From NCBI RefSeq assembly GCF_031458255.1, contig NZ_JAVDYC010000001.1, positions 6,333,001 through 6,397,000 on the forward strand: a stretch of 64,000 nt of DNA, given 5' to 3'. The notes below the pieces were generated by a model. It was not told the origin of the DNA. It made no database searches and worked only from the letters and a program-made list of their open reading frames with translations. The position numbers and the translations under genes were made by a program. Below, piece after piece: positions 43,819 to 52,234 of the stretch. Position 1 is the stretch's first letter. The number at the start of each line of letters is the position of its first letter. Source of the stretch: Catenuloplanes niger. GTDB taxonomy: Bacteria; Actinomycetota; Actinomycetes; Mycobacteriales; Micromonosporaceae.

Positions 43819-45885
43819 GTGACTGCACAGCCCGAGACCCTGTACGGGGCAGCCGACCTCACCCACCTCGAGGGGCTGGACGCGGTCCGCAAGCGCCCCG
43901 GCATGTACATCGGGTCCACCGACAGCCGGGGCGTGAACCACCTGTTCAACGAGATCGTCGACAACTGCACGGACGAGGGCGTGGCCGGGCACGCGACCCG
44001 GATCAAGGTGACGCTGCACGAGGACGGCTCCGTGCAGGTCGACGACGACGGTCGCGGCATCCCCACCGACACCCACGCCAAGTCCGGCATGTCCGGCGTC
44101 GAGCTGGTGCTCACCCGGCTGCACGCGGGCGGCAAGTTCGGCGGGTCCGGCTACAAGACCTCCGGCGGCCTGCACGGTGTCGGCGCGTCCGCGGTCAACG
44201 CGCTGTCGCTGCGCTACGACGTGACCGTGCGGCGGGACGGCAAGATCCACGAGATCTCGTTCCGGCACGGCGTGGCCGGTGAGTTCCACGGGCCGGGGCC
44301 GGACGCGCCGTTCACGCCCGCGCCCGGCCTGCGCCTGGTCGGCAAGATGAAGCGCGGCGAGCCGACCGGCACCTCCACGCGGTACTGGTACGACGCGCGC
44401 TACTTCGAGGCCGGCGCCGCGCTCGACGTGGAGGCGCTGCGGACGAAGCTGCGCAACACCGCGTTCCTGGTCCCCGGCGTGACCTACGTGCTGCGCGACG
44501 CGAACGTGGACCCGATGTCCGGCACCGGCACCGAGGAGTTCCACTTCCCGAACGGGCTGGCCGACATGGTCGACTTCCTGGCGCCGTCGAACGAGAAGCC
44601 GGTCTCCGGCACGATCCTGATCAACGGCACCGGGACGTACCGGGAGAACGCCGCCGACGAGAACGGCGTGATGCGCTCCAACGTCGAGCGCCTGGCCGAG
44701 GTCGAGATCGCGTTCCGCTGGGGCACCGGTTACGAGCGCACGGTCGAGTGCTTCACCAACACGATCCGCAACGTGCACGGCGGCACGCACCGCAAGGGCT
44801 TCGAGCGGGCCGCGGTCCGCGCGCTGGTCGACGCCGTGAAGAACACCCGCGGCCTGCTCAAGCCGAAGGAGGAGCCGCCGGTCCTGGACGACGTGCTGGA
44901 GGGGATGACCGCGGTCATCCACGTGCGCGTGCCGGAGCCGCAGTTCACCTCGCAGACCAAGGACGAGCTGTCCACGGCCGGTATCACCCGGGTGGTGCAG
45001 CAGATCGTCGAGGCGCGCCTCAAGGACTGGGTGCAGGACAAGAAGACCAAGACCGAGGCGCGTACGGTCCTGCAGAAGATCGTCGACGCGGCCCGGGTGC
45101 GGCTCACCCAGAAGCAGCAGAAGGACGCGGCCCGGCGCAAGACCGCGCTGGAGGGCGCGTCGATGCCGGCCAAGCTGGTCGACTGCCGCTCCACCGGCGT
45201 CGACCGCAGCGAGCTGTTCATCGTCGAGGGTGACAGCGCGCTCGGCACCGCCCGGATGGCCCGCAGCTCGGAATACCAGGCGCTGCTGCCGATCCGCGGC
45301 AAGATCCTGAACGTGCAGAAGGCCAGCCTCCAGCAGGTGCTGGACAACGCGGAGTGCTCCGCGATCGTGCAGGTGCTCGGCGCCGGCTCCGGCCGCACGT
45401 TCGACGTCGGCGCGATGCGCTACGGCCGAATCCTGATCATGGCGGACGCGGACGTCGACGGCTCGCACATCCGGACGCTGCTGATCACGCTGTTCGCGAA
45501 GTACATGCGGCCGGTGATCGAGGCCGGCCGGCTCTACGCCGCGATGCCGCCGCTCCACAAGATCACCACCAAGGGCCGCAGCCCGCAGACCGTCTACACG
45601 TACACGCAGCCGGAGATGACCAGCACGGTCGCGCGGCTGACCAAGTCGGGCAAGCAGGTGGTCACGCCGATCCCGCGGTTCAAGGGTCTCGGCGAGATGG
45701 ACGCGGACGAGCTGTGGGACACCACGATGAACCCGGCCTCGCGCGCGGTCCGCCGGATCACGCTCTCCGACGTCGATGCCGCGGAGCGCACGCTCGAACT
45801 GCTGATGGGCGAGAAGGTCGAGCCCCGCAAGAACTGGTTGATCCAATCCTCCGACCGCGTCGACCGCGACGCCATCGACGCGTAA
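43819..45885 (+). CDS. parE: DNA topoisomerase IV subunit B (ParE/GyrB-like), 688 aa
   Basis: ATPase subunit of a type IIA topoisomerase. GHKL motifs: NHLFNEIVDNCTDEG, DDGRGIPTDTH, and AGGKFGGSGYKTSGGLHGVG. The transducer domain follows, then TOPRIM with EGDSALGTAR and ADADVDGSHIRTLL metal-binding residues, and the C-terminal GLGEMDADELWDTTMNP. It resembles GyrB, but the partner gene directly downstream and the isolated location argue for the topoisomerase IV-type pair that several actinomycetes carry beside gyrase. GTG start with GGAG 9 nt upstream. Subunit identity (ParE rather than a second GyrB) is the main uncertainty. Confidence 0.85.
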   Translation: MTAQPETLYGAADLTHLEGLDAVRKRPGMYIGSTDSRGVNHLFNEIVDNCTDEGVAGHATRIKVTLHEDGSVQVDDDGRGIPTDTHAKSGMSGVELVLTRLHAGGKFGGSGYKTSGGLHGVGASAVNALSLRYDVTVRRDGKIHEISFRHGVAGEFHGPGPDAPFTPAPGLRLVGKMKRGEPTGTSTRYWYDARYFEAGAALDVEALRTKLRNTAFLVPGVTYVLRDANVDPMSGTGTEEFHFPNGLADMVDFLAPSNEKPVSGTILINGTGTYRENAADENGVMRSNVERLAEVEIAFRWGTGYERTVECFTNTIRNVHGGTHRKGFERAAVRALVDAVKNTRGLLKPKEEPPVLDDVLEGMTAVIHVRVPEPQFTSQTKDELSTAGITRVVQQIVEARLKDWVQDKKTKTEARTVLQKIVDAARVRLTQKQQKDAARRKTALEGASMPAKLVDCRSTGVDRSELFIVEGDSALGTARMARSSEYQALLPIRGKILNVQKASLQQVLDNAECSAIVQVLGAGSGRTFDVGAMRYGRILIMADADVDGSHIRTLLITLFAKYMRPVIEAGRLYAAMPPLHKITTKGRSPQTVYTYTQPEMTSTVARLTKSGKQVVTPIPRFKGLGEMDADELWDTTMNPASRAVRRITLSDVDAAERTLELLMGEKVEPRKNWLIQSSDRVDRDAIDA

Positions 45886-45899
45886 GGGAATCTCGTCCA

Positions 45900-48380
45900 A
45901 TGGCACGCCGCAAGGACTCGAAGTCCGCCAAGGTCGACCTGTCCGCGTTCGACGCGGCCGGGGCGCGGATCATCGACAACCCGCTGACCACCGAGGTCGA
46001 GGACTCCTACCTGGAGTACGCGTTCTCGGTCATTCACTCCCGCGCGCTCCCGGACGCCCGTGACGGCCTCAAGCCGGTGCACCGCCGGATCCTGTTCTCC
46101 ATGTACGAGCAGGGCTACCGGCCGGACCGCGGGCACGTCAAGTCCGCCCGCGTCGTCGGTGACGTGATGGGTAAGTACCACCCGCACGGCGACGTCGCGA
46201 TCTACGACGCGATGGTCCGGCTCGCCCAGGACTTCTCGCTGAACGTGCCGCTGATCGACGGCCACGGCAACTTCGGCTCGCCGGACGACGGCCCGGCCGC
46301 CGCGCGATACACCGAGGCGCGCATGTCCGGCGAGGCGATGCTGCTGGTCGGCGAGCTCGGCGAGGGCACGGTCGACTTCGTCCCGAACTACGACGGCTCG
46401 CTCGAACAGCCGTCCGTGCTGCCCGCCGCCTTCCCGAACCTGCTCGTCAACGGCACGTCCGGGATCGCGGTCGGCATGGCCACCAACATGATCCCGCACA
46501 ACCTCGGCGAGGTGGTGACCGCGGCCCGGTGGCTGATCAACCACCCGGAGGCGGACCTGGACAAGCTGATGACGTTCGTCCCCGGGCCCGACCTGCCGAC
46601 CGGCGGGCTGCTGCTCGGGCTGGACGAGGTGCGCAAGGCGTACGAGACCGGCCGCGGCGTGGTGCGCATGCGGGCCAAGGTGCAGATAGGGCCGCTGGAG
46701 GGCTCGCGCGGCCGGCAGGCGATCACGGTCACCGAGCTGCCGTACGGCATCGGCTCCGAGAAGGTCATCGAGAAGATCACCGACGAGGTCAACAAGACCC
46801 GCCGGCTGCAGGGCATCGCCGACGTCAAGGACCTCACCGACCGGGAGAACGGCACCCGCCTGGTCATCGAGTGCAAGGTCGGCGTCAACCCGCAGGCGCT
46901 GCTCGCCGACCTCTACCGGCTCACCCCGCTGGAGCAGTCGTTCGGCGTGAACAACCTGGTCCTGGTCGACGGCCAGCCGCGGACGCTCGGGCTCAAGGCA
47001 CTGCTCGAGGTGTTCCTCAAACACCGCTACGAGGTCGTCACCCGGCGCACCACGTTCCGGCGCACCAAACGGCAGGAACGCCTGCACCTGGTCGACGGCC
47101 TGCTCATCGCGCTGCTCGACATCGACCGGGTGGTCGCGCTGATCCGATCCAGCGACGACGCGGCCTCCGCCAAGGACGGCCTGATGGAACAGTTCGGTCT
47201 CTCCGAGATCCAGGCGTCGTACATCCTGGACACGCCGCTGCGCCGGCTCACCCGCTTCGACCGGCTCGAACTCGAGTCCGAGCAGGAACGGCTCAACTCG
47301 GAGATCGCCGCACTGTCGCTGATCCTCGACGACGAGAAGGTGCTGCGGAAGGTCGTCTCCGACGAACTCGCCGCGGTCGCCAAGGAACACGCCACGCCGC
47401 GCCGCACCGCGCTGATCGACGGCGACCTGAAGGAGGTGCTGGCCGCGTCGATCCCGGCCGGCCCGCTCGAGGTCAAGGACGACCCGTGCCAGGTCATCCT
47501 GTCCGCCACCGGGCTCGTCGCGCGCACCGCCGCCGAATCCGAGGAATCCTCCGAGAGCACCCGCCGCAACGGCCGCGACCGCCACGACGCGGTCCGCGCG
47601 CTCGTCCACACCACCGCCCGCGGCCAGGTCCTGCTCATCACGAACCGCGGCCGCGCGTTCAAGACCGACGTGCTCCCGCTCCCCGTCCTGCCGGAACACG
47701 TCGGCACCGTCTCGCTCCGGGGCGGCATGTCCGCCAGCGAACTCGCCGACCTCGACCCGGGCGAACACGTCATCGGGCTGGCCCCGCTCGTCCCCAAGCC
47801 GGGCGAGACGCTCGCGCTCGGCACCCGCCAGGGCGTCGTCAAGGTCTGCGCACCCGAATGGCCGGTCCGCGCGGACGTGTTCGAGGTCATCGGCCTCAAG
47901 GACGGCGACGAGGTCGTCGGCTGCACCTGGATCACCGGAACCGAATCCCTCACGTTCCTCACCACGGACGCGTCGCTGCTCCGCTTCCCGGCCTCGCTGG
48001 TCCGCGCGCAGGGCACCAAGGGCGGCGGCATGGCCGGCATAAACCTTGCCGCCGGCGCCTCCGTGGTGTTCTTCGGCGCCGTCGGCACCGACGAACCACA
48101 GCACGGCGCCCCCCTGGTCATCACGTCGACCGGCCGCACCGTGAAGGTCACGCCGTTCAACGACTACCCGGCCAAGGGCCGCGCCACCGGCGGCGTACGC
48201 GCACACCGCTTCCTGAAGGGCGAAGAGGCCCTGGCCGTCGGCTGGATCGGCGTCCGCCCCGCGGCGGCCACCGCAACCGGCGAGCCGATCGACCTCCCCG
48301 ACATCGACCCACGCCGCGACGGCTCCGGCGTCGCGGGCATCTGCCCGGACCTGATCGGTCACCTGATCGAACGGGACTGA
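45900..48380 (+). CDS. parC: DNA topoisomerase IV subunit A (ParC/GyrA-like), 826 aa
   Basis: Breakage-reunion subunit, 14 nt after parE. DSYLEYAFSVIHSRALPDARDGLKPVHRRIL opens the winged-helix region; the DNA-cleaving Tyr is Y137 (AARYTEAR), and the C-terminal beta-pinwheel holds repeated blades such as RGRAFKTDVLPLP and GRTVKVTPFNDYP. In the quinolone region HPHGDVAIYD, Val99 replaces the Ser usual at the Ser83 position of E. coli GyrA. A GyrA-box (QRRGGKG-like) is not evident, favouring topoisomerase IV. It has an AAGGGA site. Confidence 0.85.
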   Translation: MARRKDSKSAKVDLSAFDAAGARIIDNPLTTEVEDSYLEYAFSVIHSRALPDARDGLKPVHRRILFSMYEQGYRPDRGHVKSARVVGDVMGKYHPHGDVAIYDAMVRLAQDFSLNVPLIDGHGNFGSPDDGPAAARYTEARMSGEAMLLVGELGEGTVDFVPNYDGSLEQPSVLPAAFPNLLVNGTSGIAVGMATNMIPHNLGEVVTAARWLINHPEADLDKLMTFVPGPDLPTGGLLLGLDEVRKAYETGRGVVRMRAKVQIGPLEGSRGRQAITVTELPYGIGSEKVIEKITDEVNKTRRLQGIADVKDLTDRENGTRLVIECKVGVNPQALLADLYRLTPLEQSFGVNNLVLVDGQPRTLGLKALLEVFLKHRYEVVTRRTTFRRTKRQERLHLVDGLLIALLDIDRVVALIRSSDDAASAKDGLMEQFGLSEIQASYILDTPLRRLTRFDRLELESEQERLNSEIAALSLILDDEKVLRKVVSDELAAVAKEHATPRRTALIDGDLKEVLAASIPAGPLEVKDDPCQVILSATGLVARTAAESEESSESTRRNGRDRHDAVRALVHTTARGQVLLITNRGRAFKTDVLPLPVLPEHVGTVSLRGGMSASELADLDPGEHVIGLAPLVPKPGETLALGTRQGVVKVCAPEWPVRADVFEVIGLKDGDEVVGCTWITGTESLTFLTTDASLLRFPASLVRAQGTKGGGMAGINLAAGASVVFFGAVGTDEPQHGAPLVITSTGRTVKVTPFNDYPAKGRATGGVRAHRFLKGEEALAVGWIGVRPAAATATGEPIDLPDIDPRRDGSGVAGICPDLIGHLIERD

Positions 48381-48587
48381 TCGATGTAACGCCGGGATGC
48401 GAGGGCGGGCGGCGGTTGCGCCCGGTGGTCGGGTGCGACCCCGGTGGGCGTCTGCCCGCCCCTTGCCTGGGGTGCGTGCGATCGCGGGCGGTTCCCGGTG
48501 ATTCCGGTGGTTCCGGTGGTTCCGGTGGTGGGAGCGCGGCGGTTCCCGGCGGTGGGAACGTGGCGGTTTCCGGCGGGGAGATTACGG

Positions 48588-48688
48588 GCAGCCTCCGGCG
48601 TGCCTCGGGCTCCGGGGAGGGCGGGGGTTCCGGCGGGCTTGGCGTTCGTTGGCCCGGCTGTTTTTTCGTGGGTGGGGTGGGTTTCGTT
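48588..48688 (+). repeat. 100-bp inverted duplication, left copy
   Basis: Matches the reverse complement of 49424-49524 at roughly 80%, including GCCTCGGGCTCCGGGGAG and GGCCCGGCTGTTT and TCGTGGGTGG blocks in the same order. Together the copies could form a large cruciform with 735 bases between. Confidence 0.7.
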
Positions 48689-48695
48689 CTGGTGT

Positions 48696-48896
48696 GCCTG
48701 GCTGCCCCGTCTGCCGTCTTCCAGGTCGAGCCGAGCAGATCATCGGCAGGGCCGCCAGCTTTGGTCGCGTCGGTGGGGGTTGCGTGGTGCAAGACCTGTC
48801 GGTTGCCGCTGCCCGGCGCCGGTTTGCGTGGTGGTGGCGGCGCTGCCGATGATCTGCACCCCAAGGGGTGGTCGACGGCAGGCGGGGCAGCCAGGC
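48696..48896. mobile_element. 201-bp MITE-like insertion with terminal inverted repeats
   Basis: Ends are GCCTGGCTGCCCC (48696-48708) and its exact reverse complement (48884-48896); the inverted repeats extend to 23 bp with one mismatch, and an inner pair GCAGATCATCGGCAG / CTGCCGATGATCTGC is also conserved. The segment interrupts the duplicated repeat: in the other copy (minus strand, around 49415-49425) the left and right flanks are joined directly. No coding potential; a non-autonomous element or its scar is the simplest reading. Confidence 0.6.
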
Positions 48897-49423
48897 GGCG
48901 GCGGTCTGCGCGGTGCGCACGAGAAGATCGAAGGCGGTGCGGTGGCTGCTGATCGATCGAAGTGCTGGTGTTCGGTCCGGTAACGGCATTTCGTCGCCTC
49001 GTCACGGGGTGCTTTCGGCGCCGGATTCGTTCGGCGGTAGCAAGCACTCCGTGCCCGATATTTCGGCATTTTGCGCCTCTGCGGGTGGCGCTTACCTTGG
49101 CGCGCCGCATTCGGCAGGGCGATTTCCGGCGCGGGTTTCTCCGGCGCGATCGAGGGCCGCTTCTTGATCGTGCCGGCCTCGGTGCGCGGTGTCATTCGAG
49201 CGGGTGAGTGCCGGCCCGCAAGGGGTTGCGGCTGTGCCGCCGAGTTGGCAAGCCGTTACAGCCGACCATTCCGGCACCTTCTTCGGGCATCCTCGTTCGA
49301 CGGCTGCTCAAGCGATGGGGTCCCGCATTCCGGGCCACTGCTACCGCGTCGTGGATGTGTGATGCCGTGCGGCGGCACCGCCGTTGACTTTGATCGCGCG
49401 CCCCGCGCAGACCGCCGCCAACG

Positions 49424-49524
49424 AGACGAAACCCGTCCACCCACGAGGAAACAGCCGGGCCGGCGAACCCCGGGCACGCCGGAATCCCTGCCCTCTCCCC
49501 GGAGCCCGAGGCCCGCCGGGAGGC
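49424..49524 (-). repeat. 100-bp inverted duplication, right copy (uninterrupted)
   Basis: Reverse-complement partner of 48588-48688. Reading on the minus strand it runs on without interruption into GGCGGCGGTCTGCGCGG, whereas the left copy has the 201-bp insertion at that point. Confidence 0.7.
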
Positions 49525-49610
49525 ATGCACTGGACCCACGCGACACAGGCGCACGCGGCAAAAGCGTCCGCGGAAGAACGAACCGCGCCACAGAAGTCCT
49601 TGCGGCCACG

Positions 49611-49690
49611 GATCGTGCAGGGAGGAGCGCCAGCGACGACCGTTGCCCGCGGGAGCATGCGGATCTCGCCCTCGGCGGAAGTGGGCAGAA
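49611..49690 (-). repeat. Dispersed intergenic repeat, copy C
   Basis: Opposite orientation to copy B; the central 42 bases around TGCTCCCGCGGGCA differ at one position. The outer part (CACTTCCGCCGAGGG) is more diverged. It lies between the inverted duplication and the phosphoesterase gene. Confidence 0.7.
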
Positions 49691-49834
49691 AAGAATTGAG
49701 GGTTGCCGTCTCGCGAAGCCGCCGGGCCGCGGTCGCGAGACGGCACTACCCCCGGACGGGCGTGGGAGGGGGTAGGCGGGCGCCGGGCGGCGCGCAGGGT
49801 GAGTGGTGGGCCGCCCGGCGCCCTGGGGGAAGGT

Positions 49835-51670
49835 CTAGAACGTGCGGGTCAGGAAGTCGCGGGTGGGCAGGGCGCGGGCGGTGATGCGGACGTCGCCGAT
49901 CCAGCCGTAGAAGCCCTGGCCGAACCGTTCGGCGAACTGGGTGGCGCCGATGGTGAACGGCTTGCCGAGCGTGGCTATCCCGCGGGAGGACTGGGTGGGG
50001 TTGCGGGCGATCTTGGAGCCGTCGATGTAGATGGTGGTGCGGCGGCCGTCGTTGACCACGGCGACGTGCATCCAGCGGCCGACCGGGAGCGCGTGGCTCC
50101 AGGACGTGGGGTCGGCGTCGCGGTCGTTGGGGTAGACGACGTACTGGAGGAAGCGTTCGCCGGAGAGGTTGAGGCTGCAGGTGGGCTCGTCCTGGGACCA
50201 GCCGCTGGTCTTGCCGGCGTCGCCGGACCGGCCCTGCCAGCTCAGGATTCCCATCCACGCGTGGTCGCCCTCGAACGGTGCGGGCAGCTTGATGAACGCC
50301 TCGATCGTGTAGCCCTTGTCGAAGGTGAGGGAGTTCAGCGGTGCGGACGGGCCGGTGGCGAGGATGGTGCCGCGGTCGGGGGCCTTGCCGCCGTTGAAGC
50401 GGAGGCTGGCGTGTGCGGGCGCGCCGGCGTGGTGGTCGGTGGACAGCAGCAGCGGCGCGCCGGCGCCGATCGACGCGACGGTCAGGTCGTTGCCGCCCTT
50501 GGCCAGGTCGCGGACCACGGTGCCGGGCGACACGGCGGCGCCGTCGGCGAGGCCCAGGTTGTCGAAGCGCCAGTAGGCGACGGTGTCGCGGAGGACCACG
50601 GCGGACGCGGGCCGGGGCGCCGGCGGCACGATCGGGGCGAAGCCGGCGAACCGCGCGTCGAAGTCGATCTCCAGGGAGAAACGGTCGACCGGGCCGGTCA
50701 GCTCGATCGTCTCCTCCTCCAGCGCGCTGCGCTTCGACGGGTCCTTGGACAGGAACCAGGGCGCGAGCGTGGACACGTCGATCACGCCGCGGGCCAGGTC
50801 GAACGCGTACAGGCGGATCATGCCGGCACCGCCGTAGTAGCGGTCCTGGTAGTTCGTGATGTGCACGTGCACGTCGTGGCCGGCGTCGTTCTTCAGCACG
50901 GTGCGGCCGGGCGGCCAGTAGTGGCCGTTCAGCGTCAGGAAGATCTGGTCGTTGCGCCGGATCAGCTTGTCCCACAGCTGCTGGCCGTAGGAGGAGAGGT
51001 ACGCGGTGCCGTTGTCGTCCGCGTAGGCCAGGTCGTGCGTGGTGACGATCGCGGGCAGCGTCCGGTGCTTGTCCAGCACGGACTGCGCCCAGGCGACACC
51101 GGCGTCGGAGATCCGCCAGTCCAGCGCCAGGATCAGCCACTGACGGCCGCCGGCCTTGAGCACGTGGTAGCTGTTGTAGCCGTCCGGGGACGCGCCGCCG
51201 AACGTGGGCGCGCTCTTGAACCGCTTCGGGTTGAACGCGCGCAGGTACGCGGAGTCACCGCGCGTGTCGGCCGTGGTGCCGCCCTTGATGTCGTGGTTGC
51301 CGGCCAGCACGCTGTACGGGAATCTGCCGTCGAGCTCCTTGAACGTCTTCGACGCCAGCTCGATCTCGTGCTCGCTGCCGTGCTCGGTGACGTCGCCGAG
51401 GTGCGTCATGAACGCGACGTTGCCGTCCTTGCGGGCCTCGCGGAGGTACCTGAACGTGGCGCGCAGCGGCTCCGGGTCGGAGGCGTCCTCGTCGAAGAGG
51501 TACTGCGTGTCCGGCAGCACCGCGATCGAGAAGCGCGGGCTGTCCACGTCGAACGAGCCACCGCTCGCCTGGGCGGGCGCGGCGTCGAGCGTGCTGCCGG
51601 CGACGAGCCCGGCGGCGGGTGCGGCGACCGCGGTCTGCAGCAGCACGCGGCGTGGCAGGCGCTGGGACAT
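49835..51670 (-). CDS. Tat-exported metallophosphoesterase with C-terminal LamG domain, 611 aa
   Basis: A twin-arginine signal (LPRRVLLQTAVAAPAAGLVAG) is followed by a calcineurin-like phosphoesterase domain (residues about 45-290): SIAVLPDTQYLF, THLGDVTEHG, VLAGNHDIKGG, VTTHDLAY and LNGHYWPPGR give the metal ligands in order. A LamG domain fills the C-terminus (YWRFDNLGLADG, YTIEAFIKLP, WMHVAVVNDGRRTTIYIDGSK, GWIGDVRITARAL). It probably hydrolyses a phosphoester outside the cell while LamG binds a surface; substrate unknown. The ATG at 51670 has GGGAG 7 nt upstream. Confidence 0.9.
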   Translation of the reverse strand: MSQRLPRRVLLQTAVAAPAAGLVAGSTLDAAPAQASGGSFDVDSPRFSIAVLPDTQYLFDEDASDPEPLRATFRYLREARKDGNVAFMTHLGDVTEHGSEHEIELASKTFKELDGRFPYSVLAGNHDIKGGTTADTRGDSAYLRAFNPKRFKSAPTFGGASPDGYNSYHVLKAGGRQWLILALDWRISDAGVAWAQSVLDKHRTLPAIVTTHDLAYADDNGTAYLSSYGQQLWDKLIRRNDQIFLTLNGHYWPPGRTVLKNDAGHDVHVHITNYQDRYYGGAGMIRLYAFDLARGVIDVSTLAPWFLSKDPSKRSALEEETIELTGPVDRFSLEIDFDARFAGFAPIVPPAPRPASAVVLRDTVAYWRFDNLGLADGAAVSPGTVVRDLAKGGNDLTVASIGAGAPLLLSTDHHAGAPAHASLRFNGGKAPDRGTILATGPSAPLNSLTFDKGYTIEAFIKLPAPFEGDHAWMGILSWQGRSGDAGKTSGWSQDEPTCSLNLSGERFLQYVVYPNDRDADPTSWSHALPVGRWMHVAVVNDGRRTTIYIDGSKIARNPTQSSRGIATLGKPFTIGATQFAERFGQGFYGWIGDVRITARALPTRDFLTRTF

Positions 51671-51765
51671 TGTGTTACTCCCATGTGTGGCTTCCGGTGA
51701 TCCGGCGTGAGCCTGAACCGCGTCGATGACCTCCGGCTGAAAAATCAAAATCTTCCACGGGTACG

Positions 51766-51771
51766 TGTCGA
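51766..51771 (+). promoter_or_regulatory. TGTCGA, possible -35 element of an ECF42 promoter
   Basis: ECF42 sigma factors are reported to recognise a promoter with TGTCGA in the -35 region, and the YCII gene next to the sigma gene is a usual target. TGTCGA lies 59 nt before the YCII start. A matching -10 element is not clear, so this is tentative. Confidence 0.35.
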
Positions 51772-51829
51772 GAACGGCCCGATGGCTGCTACCTCTACGT
51801 GAGAACGTCGACGACGTGAGGAGCACACC

Positions 51830-52234
51830 GTGAAGTACCTGCTGATGATGCAGTTCTCCCAGGCCAGCACGGAATTTCCGCAGATCTCCACGTGGAAGCC
51901 GGAGGAGATCGAGCGGCACATCGCGTTCATGGGTGAGGTGAACGCCACGCTGACCGCGTCCGGCGAGTGGGTCTCCGGTGAGGGCCTGGCCGGACCGGAG
52001 GAGACGAAGATCGTCCGGTCGGACGCGAACGGCGCCCCGGTGGTGACCGAGGGGCCGTTCCCGGAGACGAAGGAGTTCCTGGCCGGTTACTGGATCGTGG
52101 ACGTGGACACGCCGGCCCGCGCGCTGGAGCTGGCCGCGTACGTGTCGAGCGCGCCCGGGCCGGAGGGCAAGCCGCTGTGCATGCCGATCGAGGTGCGCCA
52201 GATCATGGAGGCGCCGACGCCGGACGCCTGGTGA
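51830..52234 (+). CDS. YCII/DGPF-family protein, partner of the ECF42 sigma factor, 134 aa
   Basis: Compact ferredoxin-like YCII domain: MKYLLMMQFSQ at the start, TEGPFPETKEFLAGYWIVDVD (the DGPF-type motif) in the middle, and VEVRQIME at the end. Proteins with this motif accompany ECF42 sigma genes in actinomycetes and are thought to be targets or modulators. GTGAGGAG lies 6 nt before the GTG. The stop overlaps the sigma gene start (GTGA). Confidence 0.85.
   Translation: MKYLLMMQFSQASTEFPQISTWKPEEIERHIAFMGEVNATLTASGEWVSGEGLAGPEETKIVRSDANGAPVVTEGPFPETKEFLAGYWIVDVDTPARALELAAYVSSAPGPEGKPLCMPIEVRQIMEAPTPDAW

Larger units (their letters stand above)
48381..49834. other. 1.45-kb non-coding, repeat-rich region
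   Basis: Open frames exist on both strands but all are Arg/Pro/Gly-rich, overlap each other, lack ribosome binding sites and show no protein family. What is visible is repeats: a 100-bp inverted duplication (48588-48688 against 49424-49524), a flanking block also duplicated (about 48897-48940 against 49370-49423), a 201-bp insertion with terminal inverted repeats, and dispersed repeat copy C. GGTTCCGGT runs near 48500 are simple repeats. Confidence 0.7.

Noticed and set aside
48480-48560. CRISPR-like short repeats (GGTTCCGGT runs)
   Set aside because: Simple 9-nt tandem repeats without spacers of uniform length and no cas genes in the window.
48157-49800. Several 100-300-codon frames in the topoisomerase downstream region
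   Set aside because: Arg/Pro-rich on all strands, mutually overlapping and crossing the repeat boundaries; non-coding repeats explain the sequence better.
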